Assembly: GCF_003590835.1 (NCBI RefSeq)
Contig: NZ_QYUQ01000002.1
Coordinates: 4,092,001 to 4,156,000, forward strand
DNA from: Noviherbaspirillum sedimenti
GTDB lineage: Bacteria > Pseudomonadota > Gammaproteobacteria > Burkholderiales > Burkholderiaceae_D
Direction of reading: 5' to 3'
DNA length: 64,000 nucleotides
Below are positions 30,349 through 39,954 of this stretch, piece after piece (the stretch's first letter is position 1; each line of letters starts with the position of its first letter). The translations under genes were made by a program, and so were the position numbers. Under the pieces are notes generated by a model. The model did no database searches, was not told where the DNA came from, and saw nothing but the letters and a program-made list of their open reading frames with translations.

Positions 30349-31119
30349 TCAATCCGTGTCATCAATCAGCGAGGCGCGGCCGAAGGCGCCCAGTTGCAGT
30401 AGCCGCGCCAGCAATGCCGCAAGGTCGGTATCGGCCCGCAGCGCCAGCGCCGCCGCGGCGGCATCCGCCAGCGGCAGGCCGGCGCCGCAAACGTCCAGGA
30501 AGGCGCAGTCGGCGGCGTCCAGCGCGGCCCATTGCACCGCCCCGTATGGACGCAGCAGCAGCGCGCCTTCGCCTTGCCAGGCAATCTCGCCCGCTTCCTC
30601 GAATGGCTCGCGGTTGCGCCGCCACAGGGTGTACACCGGGGCGTCGGCAAACCAGGCCCAGCGCGCTGCCGCATGCGGGCGCAGCACGGTGCGCGCGAGC
30701 GCCTCCGGCGCCAGGCCGGAGAGTGCGGCCAGGTCCAGCGGCGCTGCGTCGGCGGCGGTGTGAACTTCGATCCAGTAGCGGTCGAGCCGCGCCACGTCGG
30801 CCAGCCAGGGCAGGTCGGCAGCGGGCGCAAAGCGCGCCAGAAAATCGGCGAAGCCGGCGCCGTAATACAGCAGGCGCGCATCGCCCGGCGGTTGTTCGCG
30901 CAGGTAGAGCGCCGCCGCCGAGCGCAGCCATGCCTCGCCCGTCAGCCGCGCTACGGCCGGGAAATTGGCCAGCAGCGCATCGATGCAGCCCTTGGCCACG
31001 GTATTGCGGTAAACCGCGAAGCCGGGTTGCGCCAGCAAGCCGGCCAGGATGGGCGGCGCCTCACCGGCGGGCGCCAGCAGGGCTTGCGCAAATGCGTCCT
31101 GGAAGCGGCCGAGTTCCAT
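30349..31119 (-). CDS. bufC: DUF2063 family RiPP-partner protein BufC
   Basis: A 256-aa protein of the DUF2063/HvfC family. The N-terminal domain has FAVYRNTVAKGCIDALLANFPAV, the hallmark of the family, and a second domain covers the C-terminal half. In related systems it forms a complex with the DUF692 oxidase and recognises the precursor peptide; the older label 'putative DNA-binding' is probably misleading. It starts 3 nt after bufB ends. Confidence 0.88.
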   Translation of the reverse strand: MELGRFQDAFAQALLAPAGEAPPILAGLLAQPGFAVYRNTVAKGCIDALLANFPAVARLTGEAWLRSAAALYLREQPPGDARLLYYGAGFADFLARFAPAADLPWLADVARLDRYWIEVHTAADAAPLDLAALSGLAPEALARTVLRPHAAARWAWFADAPVYTLWRRNREPFEEAGEIAWQGEGALLLRPYGAVQWAALDAADCAFLDVCGAGLPLADAAAAALALRADTDLAALLARLLQLGAFGRASLIDDTD

Positions 31120-31122
31120 TGT

Positions 31123-31962
31123 TCAGGCGGCCCTTTCCCGTGGCGCCAGCATGAGGGCGGCGGCGCGTTCGCGTTCGGCCAGCAGATCGCTGAATTCCGG
31201 CAGCTTGTCGTCGCGTTCGATCAGGGTCGGACGCGGTCCGATGCGCCGCACCAGCTGTTCATACAGCGCCCACACCGCGGCGGCAACCGGGGCGTCGTGG
31301 CTGTCGATGAGCAGCCCGGATGCCGGATCGGCGTCGGCCGAATGCCCGGCCAGGTGGATTTCCATCACCGCCGCGCCGGGAAAACGGTCGATGTAGGCTT
31401 GCGCGGAATAGCCCAGGTTGTGCGCGCCGACATGGACGTTGTTCACATCCAGCAGCAAGCCGCAGCCGGTGCGCCGCGCCAGTTCCGCCAGGAAGTCGAT
31501 TTCATCCCAGCTGTGGCCGTCGATGCGCAGGTAATGCGCTGGATTTTCGATGGCGATGCGCCGGCCCAGCGCTTCCTGGACGGCGCAGATATTAGCGGCG
31601 ATCCTGGTCAGTGCTGCGCCGGTGCGCGGAAACGGCAGCAAATCGGGATGGTAGTTGCCGCGCCAGGCCGACCATGCCAGGTGCTCGGACACCAGCGCCG
31701 GCTCGAGGCGGCGCGCCAGCGCGGCCAGCCGCCCGAGGTGGTCGGCGTCGGGTGCGCAATCGGCCGCCAGCGACAGCGACACGCCATGCAAGGAGAGCGG
31801 ATGGTCGGCCCGAATCGCCTCCAGCCAGGCGATGCGCGGGCCGCCCTCGACCAGATAATTTTCCGGGTGGACCTCGAACCACAATCCTTCGGCATGGCAA
31901 GCCAGCGCCGCTTCATAGTGTTGCGGTTTGAGGCCCAGCCCGGCGCCCGGCAGCGTGCCCAT
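31123..31962 (-). CDS. bufB: DUF692 multinuclear non-haem iron oxidase BufB
   Basis: A 279-aa TIM-barrel enzyme of the DUF692/MNIO family that modifies cysteines in ribosomal peptides. Metal-ligand motifs in order are [47 protein letters not shown] and DSHDAP. Relatives in bufferin operons convert core Cys residues to 5-thiooxazoles. It lies between the precursor bufA and its partner bufC, giving the complete biosynthetic set. Confidence 0.92.
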   Translation of the reverse strand: MGTLPGAGLGLKPQHYEAALACHAEGLWFEVHPENYLVEGGPRIAWLEAIRADHPLSLHGVSLSLAADCAPDADHLGRLAALARRLEPALVSEHLAWSAWRGNYHPDLLPFPRTGAALTRIAANICAVQEALGRRIAIENPAHYLRIDGHSWDEIDFLAELARRTGCGLLLDVNNVHVGAHNLGYSAQAYIDRFPGAAVMEIHLAGHSADADPASGLLIDSHDAPVAAAVWALYEQLVRRIGPRPTLIERDDKLPEFSDLLAERERAAALMLAPRERAA

Positions 31963-31980
31963 GGTCTGACGGCGCCGGGC

Positions 31981-32268
31981 TCAGGACTTGATCGGCTGCA
32001 GCGAGCCCATGCCTTTCGGCGTCTTGATGCTGGCGCAGGTGCCGGCCGGAACGTATTTCCAGGCATTGCCCTGGTAATCCATTTTCGCCGTGCCGGCGCA
32101 AGTGGTGCCGGCGCCAGCCTTGCAATCGTTCTTGCCGGCCATCGCCACGCCATAGCATTTTTCCATGGCGGGCTTGTCATCCATGGCCTTTTTGTCCTGT
32201 GCCTGGGCGACGCCGGCGGCAAGGGCGGCAAGGGTCATGGCGGCAGCGGCGAAAGTACGGGTTTCCAT
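31981..32268 (-). CDS. bufA: DUF2282 bufferin-type precursor peptide BufA
   Basis: A 95-residue exported precursor. A signal peptide (residues 1-23, cut after VAQA) precedes a core with four cysteines at 38, 49, 57 and 78, in [22 protein letters not shown] and PAGTCAS, the DUF2282 signature. Bufferins of this type are modified at Cys residues and bind copper in the periplasm. The start ATG follows AGGAGC (near 32275-32280). The leader of about 70 nt contains an ATCGGC/GCCGAT-based hairpin. Transcription is predicted from the ECF promoter at 32345-32370. Confidence 0.92.
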   Translation of the reverse strand: METRTFAAAAMTLAALAAGVAQAQDKKAMDDKPAMEKCYGVAMAGKNDCKAGAGTTCAGTAKMDYQGNAWKYVPAGTCASIKTPKGMGSLQPIKS

Positions 32269-32344
32269 AATTAAAGCTCCTGTAAAATTGAGTGGGGTAG
32301 CCCGTCCGGTATCGGCACGCCGATCCGGGCGGTCTGCAGGCTAA

Positions 32345-32370
32345 TTCGGCGATGCGCGCATGCCGGTTAC
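32345..32370 (-). promoter_or_regulatory. ECF (SigF-type) promoter for bufABC-doxX
   Basis: Read leftward, GTAACC (32370-32365) and CGAA (32348-32345) are separated by exactly 16 nt. This equals the sequence in front of the divergent sigma gene and matches the SigF-type consensus described for Caulobacter bufferin regulation. Confidence 0.85.
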
Positions 32371-32414
32371 AGGATGTCGCGCGCGATCCCGTTTTTATTT
32401 TTTTCTTCCTCGCT

Positions 32415-32440
32415 GTAACCGAATGCGGATGATTTGCGAA
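32415..32440 (+). promoter_or_regulatory. ECF (SigF-type) promoter for the sigma/anti-sigma operon
   Basis: GTAACC (32415-32420) and CGAA (32437-32440) are 16 nt apart, so the sigma factor probably transcribes its own gene. The predicted transcription start is close to the GTG at 32451, leaving an extremely short leader. Confidence 0.85.
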
Positions 32441-32450
32441 TATACATCAG

Positions 32451-33005
32451 GTGAGCGTCGTGAATAACAGCGAGGAAAAGTTGCGTGCACTACTGCTGCG
32501 CGGCATGAATGGCGACAATGTCGCCTACCACGCCTTCCTGAAGGAATTGAGCGCCCACTTGCGCGCCTTCCTGCGGCGCCGGCTGAACCAGTTGCCGGAC
32601 GAGGTGGAAGACCTGGTGCAGGAAACGCTGCTGGCGGTGCACAACCAGCGCCATACCTATGACGCGACGCAGCCACTGACGGCCTGGATCCACGCCATCG
32701 CGCGCTACAAGCTGGCCGACCTGCTGCGCCGGCGCGCCGGCCGCGAAGCGCTGCACGACCCGCTCGATGACGAGGATGAGATGCTGTCCGTGTCGGATAC
32801 CGAGGCAATGGAAGCGCGGCGCGACCTCGCCAAATTGCTGGAAAGGCTGCCCGAGCGCCACCGCTTGCCGATCCAGTATGTCAAGCTGGAAGGCTTGTCG
32901 GTGGTGGAGGCCGCGCGCCAGACCGGCATGTCGGAATCGGCTATCAAGGTGGGCGTGCACCGCGGGTTGAAGGCGCTGGCGGCGATGATGAGAGGTGTCG
33001 CATGA
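32451..33005 (+). CDS. ECF RNA polymerase sigma factor (SigF-like)
   Basis: A 184-aa ECF sigma factor. Sigma region 2 contains [20 protein letters not shown] and the [16 protein letters not shown] segment, and region 4 contains [20 protein letters not shown] as the -35-binding helix-turn-helix. Its anti-sigma overlaps by 4 nt. The target set here is the divergent bufferin operon plus itself, by the shared GTAACC-N16-CGAA promoters. The start is uncertain: GTG 32451, GTG 32460 or a TTG near 32481 preceded by GCGAGGA are in frame. Confidence 0.9.
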   Translation: MSVVNNSEEKLRALLLRGMNGDNVAYHAFLKELSAHLRAFLRRRLNQLPDEVEDLVQETLLAVHNQRHTYDATQPLTAWIHAIARYKLADLLRRRAGREALHDPLDDEDEMLSVSDTEAMEARRDLAKLLERLPERHRLPIQYVKLEGLSVVEAARQTGMSESAIKVGVHRGLKALAAMMRGVA

Positions 33006-33643
33006 AAACCGATGAACTTGTGGACTTGCTGGTCAGGAGCGCGACGCCGGTGGAGCGGCATGCCGCCGCCCGGCGTTTTGCGCTGGCGCTGGCTTGGGGC
33101 TTGTCGGGCGCGGCTCTGGCGATGTTGCTGTTCCTGGGCGTGCGCCCGGACATCGCCGCTGCCGCCAGGTTGCCGATGTTCTGGGTCAAGCTTGGTTTTC
33201 CCGCGCTGGTGGCGGCCGTGGCCCTGTATGCGGCGGCGCGACTGGCGCGTCCCGGCATGCACGCACGCCATGCCGCGGCACTCCTGCTGGCGCTGCTGGC
33301 GGCAATCTGGCTGCCGGCCGCACTCGCCCTGTTGGGGGCGCCGCCGGCCAGGCGCGCCGCGCTGGTCTTCGGCGACACCTGGCTATCTTGCCTGGTGTCT
33401 ATCCCGCTGCTGTCGATTCCGGCCTTCGCCGGTGTCCTGTGGGCGATCAAGGGCCTGGCGCCGACCCGCCTGCGGCAAGCCGGTGCGGCGGCCGGCTTGC
33501 TGGCCGGCGCGGTGAGCGCGGCGGTCTATGCGCTGCATTGCCCGGAACTGGCGGTGCCTTTCCTGGCATCCTGGTACGTGCTCGGGATGGCGATACCCGC
33601 TGCGGCGGGCGGCTTGCTCGGGCCGCGCCTGCTGCGCTGGTAG
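33002..33643 (+). CDS. nrsF: NrsF-type (DUF1109) membrane anti-sigma factor
   Basis: A 213-aa protein with a short cytosolic N-terminus ([20 protein letters not shown]) that should hold the sigma factor, followed by six hydrophobic segments. Only two cysteines are present, Cys130 and Cys180 (in ALHCPEL). The Caulobacter NrsF protein is controlled through two conserved cysteines at nearly the same positions, so metal or redox sensing by them is likely here. It is translationally coupled to the sigma gene. Confidence 0.88.
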   Translation: MKTDELVDLLVRSATPVERHAAARRFALALAWGLSGAALAMLLFLGVRPDIAAAARLPMFWVKLGFPALVAAVALYAAARLARPGMHARHAAALLLALLAAIWLPAALALLGAPPARRAALVFGDTWLSCLVSIPLLSIPAFAGVLWAIKGLAPTRLRQAGAAAGLLAGAVSAAVYALHCPELAVPFLASWYVLGMAIPAAAGGLLGPRLLRW

Positions 33644-33820
33644 GGCGGTATTGGCCGCGCGTACTATCCTGATTCTGGAGCCGCCGCGGACGCCGGTGGA
33701 CGGCTGACCGGATTACCAGTCGTAATCTAGGCACGGATCAAAACTTGGCCAGTTTGTGCCCTGCCGGCTTTGCCCGTGATCTAGCATGAAACTCCACCCA
33801 CGTACGTCAATGGAGGTTCC

Positions 33821-34024
33821 ATGTCAGTTGCCAAAGTCATTGAAGTGATTGCCCAGAGCGAAAAGAGCTTTGAGGATGCCGCTCAGCAAGGCATTGCCCG
33901 CGCCACCGATTCGCTGAGCGATGTCACCGGCGCCTGGATCAAGGACCAGAAGGTCATTGTCTCCGGCGGCAAAATCACCGAGTATCGCGTGGTGATGAAG
34001 GTTAGTTTCATACTCAAGGATTAA
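33821..34024 (+). CDS. Dodecin flavin-binding protein
   Basis: A 67-aa dodecin, which assembles into a 12-mer hollow sphere that stores flavin or its breakdown products. VAKVIEVIAQSEKSFEDAAQQ and the TGAWIKDQK segment carry the conserved flavin-stacking Trp. A good GGAGG precedes the ATG. The 177-bp gap upstream has no clear gene. Confidence 0.93.
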   Translation: MSVAKVIEVIAQSEKSFEDAAQQGIARATDSLSDVTGAWIKDQKVIVSGGKITEYRVVMKVSFILKD

Positions 34025-34075
34025 ATCAGCCCGTTTGTGAAGAGCTGCCGGTAGCGCAAGGCAGCGTCCTGCGGC

Positions 34076-35611
34076 TTAGCGCTTCCTCAGCATCGAACCC
34101 AGCACGCCGCGGATGATTTCGCGGCCGACTTGCGAGCCGATGCTGCGCGCAGCCGATTTCACCAGCGCCTGCACGGGCGATTCGCGCTTGCTGCCGCCGT
34201 TGCCAAACAAACCGCCCAGCATGCCGCCCAGGCCGGAGCCGGACTCCTCTTCCTGTTGCTGCTCTTGTTGTAGCGTGCCGCGCGGCGCTTGCCCTGACTG
34301 GTTGCCGTTTGCCGGGGCGCTGGCGACGCGGCTGCTGAGCTTTTCATAGGCGGATTCGCGGTCCACGGTTTTTTCATAGACGCCGGCCACCACCGACGTC
34401 AGCATGGCGCTCTTGCGCTCTTCTGCGGTGATGGGGCCGATCTGCGACGCCGGCGGCAGGATGTAGGCGCGCTCGACCATGTTGGGGCGGCCCTTTTCAT
34501 CGAGGAAGGACACCAGCGCTTCACCCACGCCGAGTTCCGTGATCACCTGCGCGGTATCGAGCGCGGGGTTGGGGCGGAAGGTTTCGGCTGCGGCGTTGAC
34601 TGCCTTCTGGTCACGCGGCGTGTAGGCACGCAGCGCGTGCTGCACGCGGTTGCCGAGCTGGCCGAGCACGGTGTCGGGGATGTCGAGCGGATTTTGCGTG
34701 ATGAAGAATACGCCCACGCCCTTGGAGCGGATCAGGCGCACCACTTGCTCGATCTTTTGCAGCAGCTGCTTGGGCGCTTCGCTGAACAGCAGGTGCGCCT
34801 CGTCAAAGAAAAACACGAGCTTGGGCTTGTCGAGGTCGCCGACTTCCGGCAGGTTCTCGAACAGTTCCGACAGCATCCACAACAGGAAGGTCGAATACAG
34901 GCGCGGCGAATTCATCAGCTTGTCGGCGGCGAGGATGTTGACCACGCCGCGGCCAGCGGCGTCGGTTTGCAGCAGGTCGTCGATGTTCAACATCGGTTCG
35001 CCGAAGAAGCGGTCGCCGCCCTGTTCATCGATGCCGATCAGGCCGCGCTGGATGGCGCCGATGCTGGCCGCCGAAATATTGCCGTAGGCGGTGCGGTAGT
35101 CGGCGGCGTTGTCGCCGACATTCTGCAGCATGGCGCGCAGGTCCTTGATGTCGAGCAACAGCAGGCCGTTATCGTCGGCGATCTTGAATACCAGCTGCAA
35201 CACGCCTTCCTGGGTGTCGTTCAGGTTCAGCATGCGCGACAGCAGCAGCGGCCCGAGGTCCGAGATGGTGGCGCGCACCGGGTGGCCCTGTTCGCCGAAT
35301 ACATCCCAGAAGGTCACCGGGCAGGCGCCAAATTGCGGCTCTTCGAGGCCCAGGCCCGCCAGGCGCTTGCTGAGCTTTTCCGACGGGGCGCCGGCCTTGG
35401 CCATGCCCGACAGGTCGCCCTTGACGTCGGCCATGAACACCGGTACGCCGATGCCGGACAGGGCTTGGGCGACGACTTGCAGGGTCACGGTCTTGCCGGT
35501 GCCGGTGGCGCCGGTGATGCAGCCATGGCGGTTGACCAGGTTCGACAGCATTTCCAGCGTGACGGCGGGCTGCTGGTGGGTGTTCTTGGCAATCGGCAGA
35601 AGTGTGGACAT
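34076..35611 (-). CDS. DUF853 HerA-like ATPase
   Basis: A 511-aa P-loop ATPase of the HerA/FtsK superfamily (DUF853). Walker A is GATGTGKT near residue 34, Walker B is in [13 protein letters not shown], and [18 protein letters not shown] follows. A low-complexity Gln/Glu/Gly linker precedes a C-terminal [20 protein letters not shown] tail. I use the ATG at 35611 ([10 protein letters not shown]). Cellular role is unknown; relatives are annotated as helicases or transport ATPases. Confidence 0.88.
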   Translation of the reverse strand: MSTLLPIAKNTHQQPAVTLEMLSNLVNRHGCITGATGTGKTVTLQVVAQALSGIGVPVFMADVKGDLSGMAKAGAPSEKLSKRLAGLGLEEPQFGACPVTFWDVFGEQGHPVRATISDLGPLLLSRMLNLNDTQEGVLQLVFKIADDNGLLLLDIKDLRAMLQNVGDNAADYRTAYGNISAASIGAIQRGLIGIDEQGGDRFFGEPMLNIDDLLQTDAAGRGVVNILAADKLMNSPRLYSTFLLWMLSELFENLPEVGDLDKPKLVFFFDEAHLLFSEAPKQLLQKIEQVVRLIRSKGVGVFFITQNPLDIPDTVLGQLGNRVQHALRAYTPRDQKAVNAAAETFRPNPALDTAQVITELGVGEALVSFLDEKGRPNMVERAYILPPASQIGPITAEERKSAMLTSVVAGVYEKTVDRESAYEKLSSRVASAPANGNQSGQAPRGTLQQEQQQEEESGSGLGGMLGGLFGNGGSKRESPVQALVKSAARSIGSQVGREIIRGVLGSMLRKR

Positions 35612-35696
35612 GTTGGGCGGCCTTGGTGCGTTGGAGGAATGAAAAAGCTTGCAGCAGCGGCTTATTATAGCCAAGCCGCGCCGCTGCAAGCGCTGA

Positions 35697-36398
35697 TCAT
35701 GCTTGCATGAATTGCCGATAGCCACGCGCCCGCAATTCGCAGGCCGGGCAATGGCCGCAGCCGTAGCCCCAGTCGTGCAGGACTCCACGCTCGCCCAGAT
35801 AGCAGGTGTGGGTGCCGCTGCGGACCAGTTCGACCAGCGCCGGCCCGCCCAGGTCCTGCGCCAGGCGCCAGGTGGCGGCCTTGTCGAGCCACATCAGCGG
35901 GGTTTCCAGCTTCAGGCGGGTGGCCATGCCGAGGTTCAGGGTCACCTGCAGGGCTTTCATGGCGTCGTCGCGGCAGTCGGGATAGCCGGAAAAATCGGTT
36001 TCGCACATGCCGCCGACCAGCACATCCAGGCCGCGCCGGTAGGCGACGGTGGCGGCCACCATCATGAATAGCAGGTTGCGTCCCGGCACGAAGGTATTCG
36101 GCAAGCCATTGTCCTGCATGCTGATGGCAACGTCGCGCGTCAAGGCCGTGTCGGCGATGGTGGATATCAGCCCGAGGTCAATCAGGTGGTCCTCGCCCAG
36201 CTTGCGGTCCCATTCCGGCGACAGCGCGCGCATCTGGTCCAGCAGCGGCAGGCGTACCGCCAGCTCAATGGCGTGGCGCTGGCGGTAGTCGAAGCCGATG
36301 GTTTCTACCCTGGGGTAACGTGCCAGGGCCCAGGCCAGACAGGTGGCTGAATCCTGGCCGCCGCTGAAGAGGACTAATGCGCCGTTTATTGTATTCAT
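35697..36398 (-). CDS. queC: 7-cyano-7-deazaguanine synthase QueC
   Basis: ATP-dependent enzyme that makes preQ0, the precursor of queuosine in tRNA. The PP-loop [14 protein letters not shown] is at the N-terminus, and the zinc-binding cysteines (Cys in THTCYLG, then CGHCPAC) near the C-terminus. The start is ATG 36398; a TTG five codons upstream is possible. The other queuosine genes are not in the window. Confidence 0.95.
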   Translation of the reverse strand: MNTINGALVLFSGGQDSATCLAWALARYPRVETIGFDYRQRHAIELAVRLPLLDQMRALSPEWDRKLGEDHLIDLGLISTIADTALTRDVAISMQDNGLPNTFVPGRNLLFMMVAATVAYRRGLDVLVGGMCETDFSGYPDCRDDAMKALQVTLNLGMATRLKLETPLMWLDKAATWRLAQDLGGPALVELVRSGTHTCYLGERGVLHDWGYGCGHCPACELRARGYRQFMQA

Positions 36399-36452
36399 GG
36401 GTTCGAGAGGCAAGTAGTCAATGAGGCGTCATTATAGGACGGCCGCGCAAGC

Positions 36453-37211
36453 TCATTTGCGCGTGATCGTTTGCAGGAATTGTTCGATGACTTCGCCGTC
36501 CGGCTCGGAAAAACGCAGTTTGACCGGATACCATTCCAGCGATGGTGCCAGCCAGATATCGAGCTGCTGCTCGCGGCTGCCAGGCGGTAGCAGCCGCGCC
36601 ACCTTGATTGCGTCAACGGTGCCCAGCGGCGTAGCAACTTTTTCAGTCTTGCCGACCTTGAAGTTCCAGGCCTGCGCATCGGCCCGGCCGGCGACGAAAT
36701 ACAGCCAGCTCGAGCCTGCTGCGAACTTTTTCGCGGCGGCGCGGGCGTTGCCGACCAGTTGCCAGGTGATGCTGGTGCGGTCCTGTTCGCCGCCAAGCAA
36801 CGGATAGCTTTCAGCTGCCGGAGAAAAAGTGATGGCTTTTGCCTCGCGGTTGAAGATGACGGAGGTCGGACTTTTGCGAAAACGCTTTTCCGTGGACGTG
36901 GCCGGCGCCAGGCCGTTGGTGTCGATGGCGCCCTCGCTGCCGGACATCAGAATTTTACCGACCAGCATGGCGCGCGTCTCGACACTGGACTGGTACTTGC
37001 CGTCGGCGGCCTGAAATTTCAGCAACGAGCTGCCATCCAGGGAGAGACCGCTGTGCCTGGCCTTGATGATGTAGCGCAGTTCGGCCGAAGGTGGCAGGTT
37101 GAATGGCCGCTTGATCGACGGATGGTCATTCGCGGCTTGTGCCGGTAGGGCCATGCCGGCGAGCAGCAGGCTGGCGGCGATGCGGAGCAGGGATAAGGTG
37201 ATCGGATTCAT
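36453..37211 (-). CDS. Exported DUF3108 protein
   Basis: A 252-aa protein with a signal peptide (MNPITLSLLRIAASLLLAGM to PAQA) and a DUF3108 domain (YPLLGGEQDRTSITWQLVG, PPGSREQQLDIWLAPSLEWYPVKLRF). It is a paralogue of the next gene upstream, 55 nt apart, and both end in the same IWLAPS-WYPV-LR motif. Function unknown; probably envelope-associated. I use the ATG at 37211 because the longer frame upstream is a shadow of the neighbour. Confidence 0.82.
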   Translation of the reverse strand: MNPITLSLLRIAASLLLAGMALPAQAANDHPSIKRPFNLPPSAELRYIIKARHSGLSLDGSSLLKFQAADGKYQSSVETRAMLVGKILMSGSEGAIDTNGLAPATSTEKRFRKSPTSVIFNREAKAITFSPAAESYPLLGGEQDRTSITWQLVGNARAAAKKFAAGSSWLYFVAGRADAQAWNFKVGKTEKVATPLGTVDAIKVARLLPPGSREQQLDIWLAPSLEWYPVKLRFSEPDGEVIEQFLQTITRK

Positions 37212-37266
37212 GCGTGTCTGCTTGTCTGTATACGGGATGCGGGATAGATATGTAAGCGTTGCGTGT

Positions 37267-38448
37267 TCATCGGGAGGTCGCCGCTGCCGCTTCGATGGCA
37301 GACAGTGACAGGTCGAGATACTCGCCATTGGTTTCGGTATAGCGCAACCTGACCGGATACCAGTTGTACGACGGCGCCAGCCAGATGTCGAGGATCTGGT
37401 CCTTGTCGCCGGGGCGCGGCGCCCGCCGCACATGCCAGGCGCGCAGCCTGCCCAGTCCGACTTCGATTTCCTCTTCGCCGAGCACCTGGATGTTCCAGGT
37501 GCTGCCGTCGCGCACGCCGGCGATGAACAGGGGGACCTGGGTGTCGGGCGCAAAGCGCGCGGCGTCGCCGCGGCCGATGCTGGCTAGTTGCCAGACGATG
37601 CTGGCGCGGTCCTGTTCGCCGCCCTGCAACGGAAAAGTATTGGCCGATGCGGAAAAGCTGATCAGCTTGTGCTCACGGTCAAAACGGGTTTCGGTCTGCT
37701 GGCGCCGGAAGCGCTTTTCGGTGTACTGCAGCGGGGCGATGCCGAATTCATCGGTTTTCCCGTGGCTGCTGAACTCAAGCAGGGAAAAGAACAGGATGCC
37801 GGCGTCGCCGTTGATAGCGTACTGGCTGCCGTTGAATTGCCAGGCGATCGTACCGTGGCCGAACACTTCCCGGCCTTCGCGCAGCGCCTGGACCTTGTAT
37901 TTCAGCGTGGCCGAGGGCGGCGGATCGACCTTATAGAGGCGGTGGTCGGGCGCTGGCGCGCTTTGCGTGACGCTGGCCGCGCCGGTGTCGAGCATGCCAG
38001 GGTTGCCGAAGCCGGACTCCGCCGGCGCGGCTGCTGCCAGCATCGCCGCTTGCGCATCAGCGGCCATGTCGGGCGCGGGCGGCATCTCGGGCAGGGCGGG
38101 TGCAGTTGCAGTTGCCACAGGTGTTGACGGCGCCGCGGCGGGCACCGCAACTTTCGGCGCGGACTGCGGTTTCGCGCGCGGGGGGCGGGTCTTGGCGCGC
38201 GCAAGCGATGCGGGACGCGGCGTCGGCGGCGTTGCAAGCGGCCGGTTTTCCGGTTGGTGCGCCAGGACCAGCACCGTGCGCAGTGCCGGTGGCGGCGCGT
38301 CTTCCTGCGCGGGCAGCCGGAAATTGCCCCCTATCCAGTTCAGCGCCAGCGCGTGCAAGAGCATCGACGACAAGCCAACCACGAGCCAACGCCGCCAGCG
38401 CATTGCGCCAACTGCCTGGGTCCTGCCATTGGTACGGGCGAAACTCAT
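37267..38448 (-). CDS. Membrane-anchored DUF3108 protein
   Basis: A 393-aa protein. A membrane segment (residues ~20-38, LVVGLSSMLLHALALNW) is followed by a ~120-residue Ala/Pro-rich linker, like a TonB or cell-wall-spanning region, and a C-terminal DUF3108 domain (FPLQGGEQDRASIVWQLA, DIWLAPSYNWYPVRLRY). It is the larger of two adjacent paralogues. The architecture suggests that it reaches through the periplasm. No enzymatic motif is seen. Confidence 0.8.
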   Translation of the reverse strand: MSFARTNGRTQAVGAMRWRRWLVVGLSSMLLHALALNWIGGNFRLPAQEDAPPPALRTVLVLAHQPENRPLATPPTPRPASLARAKTRPPRAKPQSAPKVAVPAAAPSTPVATATAPALPEMPPAPDMAADAQAAMLAAAAPAESGFGNPGMLDTGAASVTQSAPAPDHRLYKVDPPPSATLKYKVQALREGREVFGHGTIAWQFNGSQYAINGDAGILFFSLLEFSSHGKTDEFGIAPLQYTEKRFRRQQTETRFDREHKLISFSASANTFPLQGGEQDRASIVWQLASIGRGDAARFAPDTQVPLFIAGVRDGSTWNIQVLGEEEIEVGLGRLRAWHVRRAPRPGDKDQILDIWLAPSYNWYPVRLRYTETNGEYLDLSLSAIEAAAATSR

Positions 38449-38571
38449 GGTGCCAGTCGGCTCGCAAATAATTTCTGTTTCTGTAAGTGTATCTGCATCG
38501 TGCTTGCCTGTCAGGAGGCAACGCAATGCTGTGTGCCGGCGCGTAGAATGGCATATTTTATCCGTACCCGC

Positions 38572-39876
38572 ATGTTGAACGCCCAACAATCACGCCTGTC
38601 GCTGGCCGCCTTGCTGCTGACCCTCGCCAGCGCCGTCTTTGCCGCACCTGCCGCCACCCCCACGCTCGCCCCACCCATCGCACCCGTCGCACCCATCAGG
38701 ATCGGCATGATCGAAGGCGTCTCCGGCCCCTTCGGCAATGCCGGCGAGGCAGTGCGGCGCAATCTGCTACTGGCCATCGAACGTATCAACGCCCGCGGCG
38801 GCGTGCGCCTGCCGCAAGGGCATCGGCCGCTGGCGCTGACGGTGTTCGACAACAAGCAGGGGGTGGAAGAGTCGCTCATCGCCTTCCGCCAGGTGAGCGA
38901 TCAGGGCATCCCTTTCATTGCCCAGGGCAATAGCTCGGCGGTGGCGGCGGCGCTGGTCGATGCCGTCAACAAGCACAATGCGCGCATGCCGGCGCAGCGT
39001 GTGCTGTTCCTGAACTATGCCGCGGTCGATCCGGTGCTGACCAACGAGACATGCAGCTTCTGGCACTTCCGCTTCGATGCCCATGCCGACATGCGCATGC
39101 ATGCGCTCACCGAAGCAATCCGTGCAGACACGCGCGCCAGGCGCATCTACCTGATCGGCCAGGATTACAGCTTCGGCCGCCAGGTGGCGCTGGCTGCCCG
39201 CACCCAATTGGCGGCCAAGCGGCCCGATATCGCGGTGGTCGGCGACGAACTGCATCCGATCGGCCGGGTCAAGGATTTTGCCCCGTATATCGCCAAGATC
39301 AAGGCGTCCGGCGCCGATACGGTCATCACCGGCAACTGGGGTAATGACCTGACGCTGCTGGTCAAAGCCGCACGCGACGCCGGCCTGGCGCTAAAATTCT
39401 ATACTTTTTACGGCAACAGCCTGGGGGCGCCGGCGGCGATCGGCGACGCCGGCGTGGAGCAGGTGCGCGCTGTGGCCGAATGGCACCCGAATGTCGGCGG
39501 CGCCGCAAGCGACGCGTTTTACCGCGAATTCAGGCAGCGTTATCCGCAGCCGGCCGACGACTACGTGCATTTGCGCATGCAACTGATGATCGAGATGCTG
39601 GCGGCTGCGATCGAAAAGGCCAGGACCACCGAAGCGGCGGCGGTAGCCCGCGCGCTGGAAGGCGCGGAATTTCGCAATGCCTTCCACCAGGCGAACATGC
39701 GCGCTACCGACCATCAGCTGATCCAGCCGCTGTACGTTTCGGTGATGAAGCGGGCGGGGGACGGCACTATCCGCTTCGACAATGAAGGCAGCGGCTACGG
39801 TTTCAAGACTGAACGCTACCTGCCAGGGCCGGCGACAGCTTTGCCGACGTCGTGCAAGATGGTGCGGCCGAAGTGA
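38572..39876 (+). CDS. LivK-type ABC transporter substrate-binding protein
   Basis: A 434-aa periplasmic type I binding protein of the branched-chain amino acid/amide family. A signal peptide (LSLAALLLTLASAVFAAPAA) precedes IRIGMIEGVSGPFGNAGEAV, the usual N-terminal lobe motif, and IGQDYSFGRQVALAART. No permease or ATPase genes are adjacent, so its transporter or sensor partner is elsewhere. Ligand unknown. Confidence 0.85.
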   Translation: MLNAQQSRLSLAALLLTLASAVFAAPAATPTLAPPIAPVAPIRIGMIEGVSGPFGNAGEAVRRNLLLAIERINARGGVRLPQGHRPLALTVFDNKQGVEESLIAFRQVSDQGIPFIAQGNSSAVAAALVDAVNKHNARMPAQRVLFLNYAAVDPVLTNETCSFWHFRFDAHADMRMHALTEAIRADTRARRIYLIGQDYSFGRQVALAARTQLAAKRPDIAVVGDELHPIGRVKDFAPYIAKIKASGADTVITGNWGNDLTLLVKAARDAGLALKFYTFYGNSLGAPAAIGDAGVEQVRAVAEWHPNVGGAASDAFYREFRQRYPQPADDYVHLRMQLMIEMLAAAIEKARTTEAAAVARALEGAEFRNAFHQANMRATDHQLIQPLYVSVMKRAGDGTIRFDNEGSGYGFKTERYLPGPATALPTSCKMVRPK

Positions 39877-39954
39877 GGGTGGTTATTATTCGTACCGCAC
39901 GCCATTGCAAGGACATCCACCGACGATCATCGTTTAATTCCCCCAGGTGTCTGC

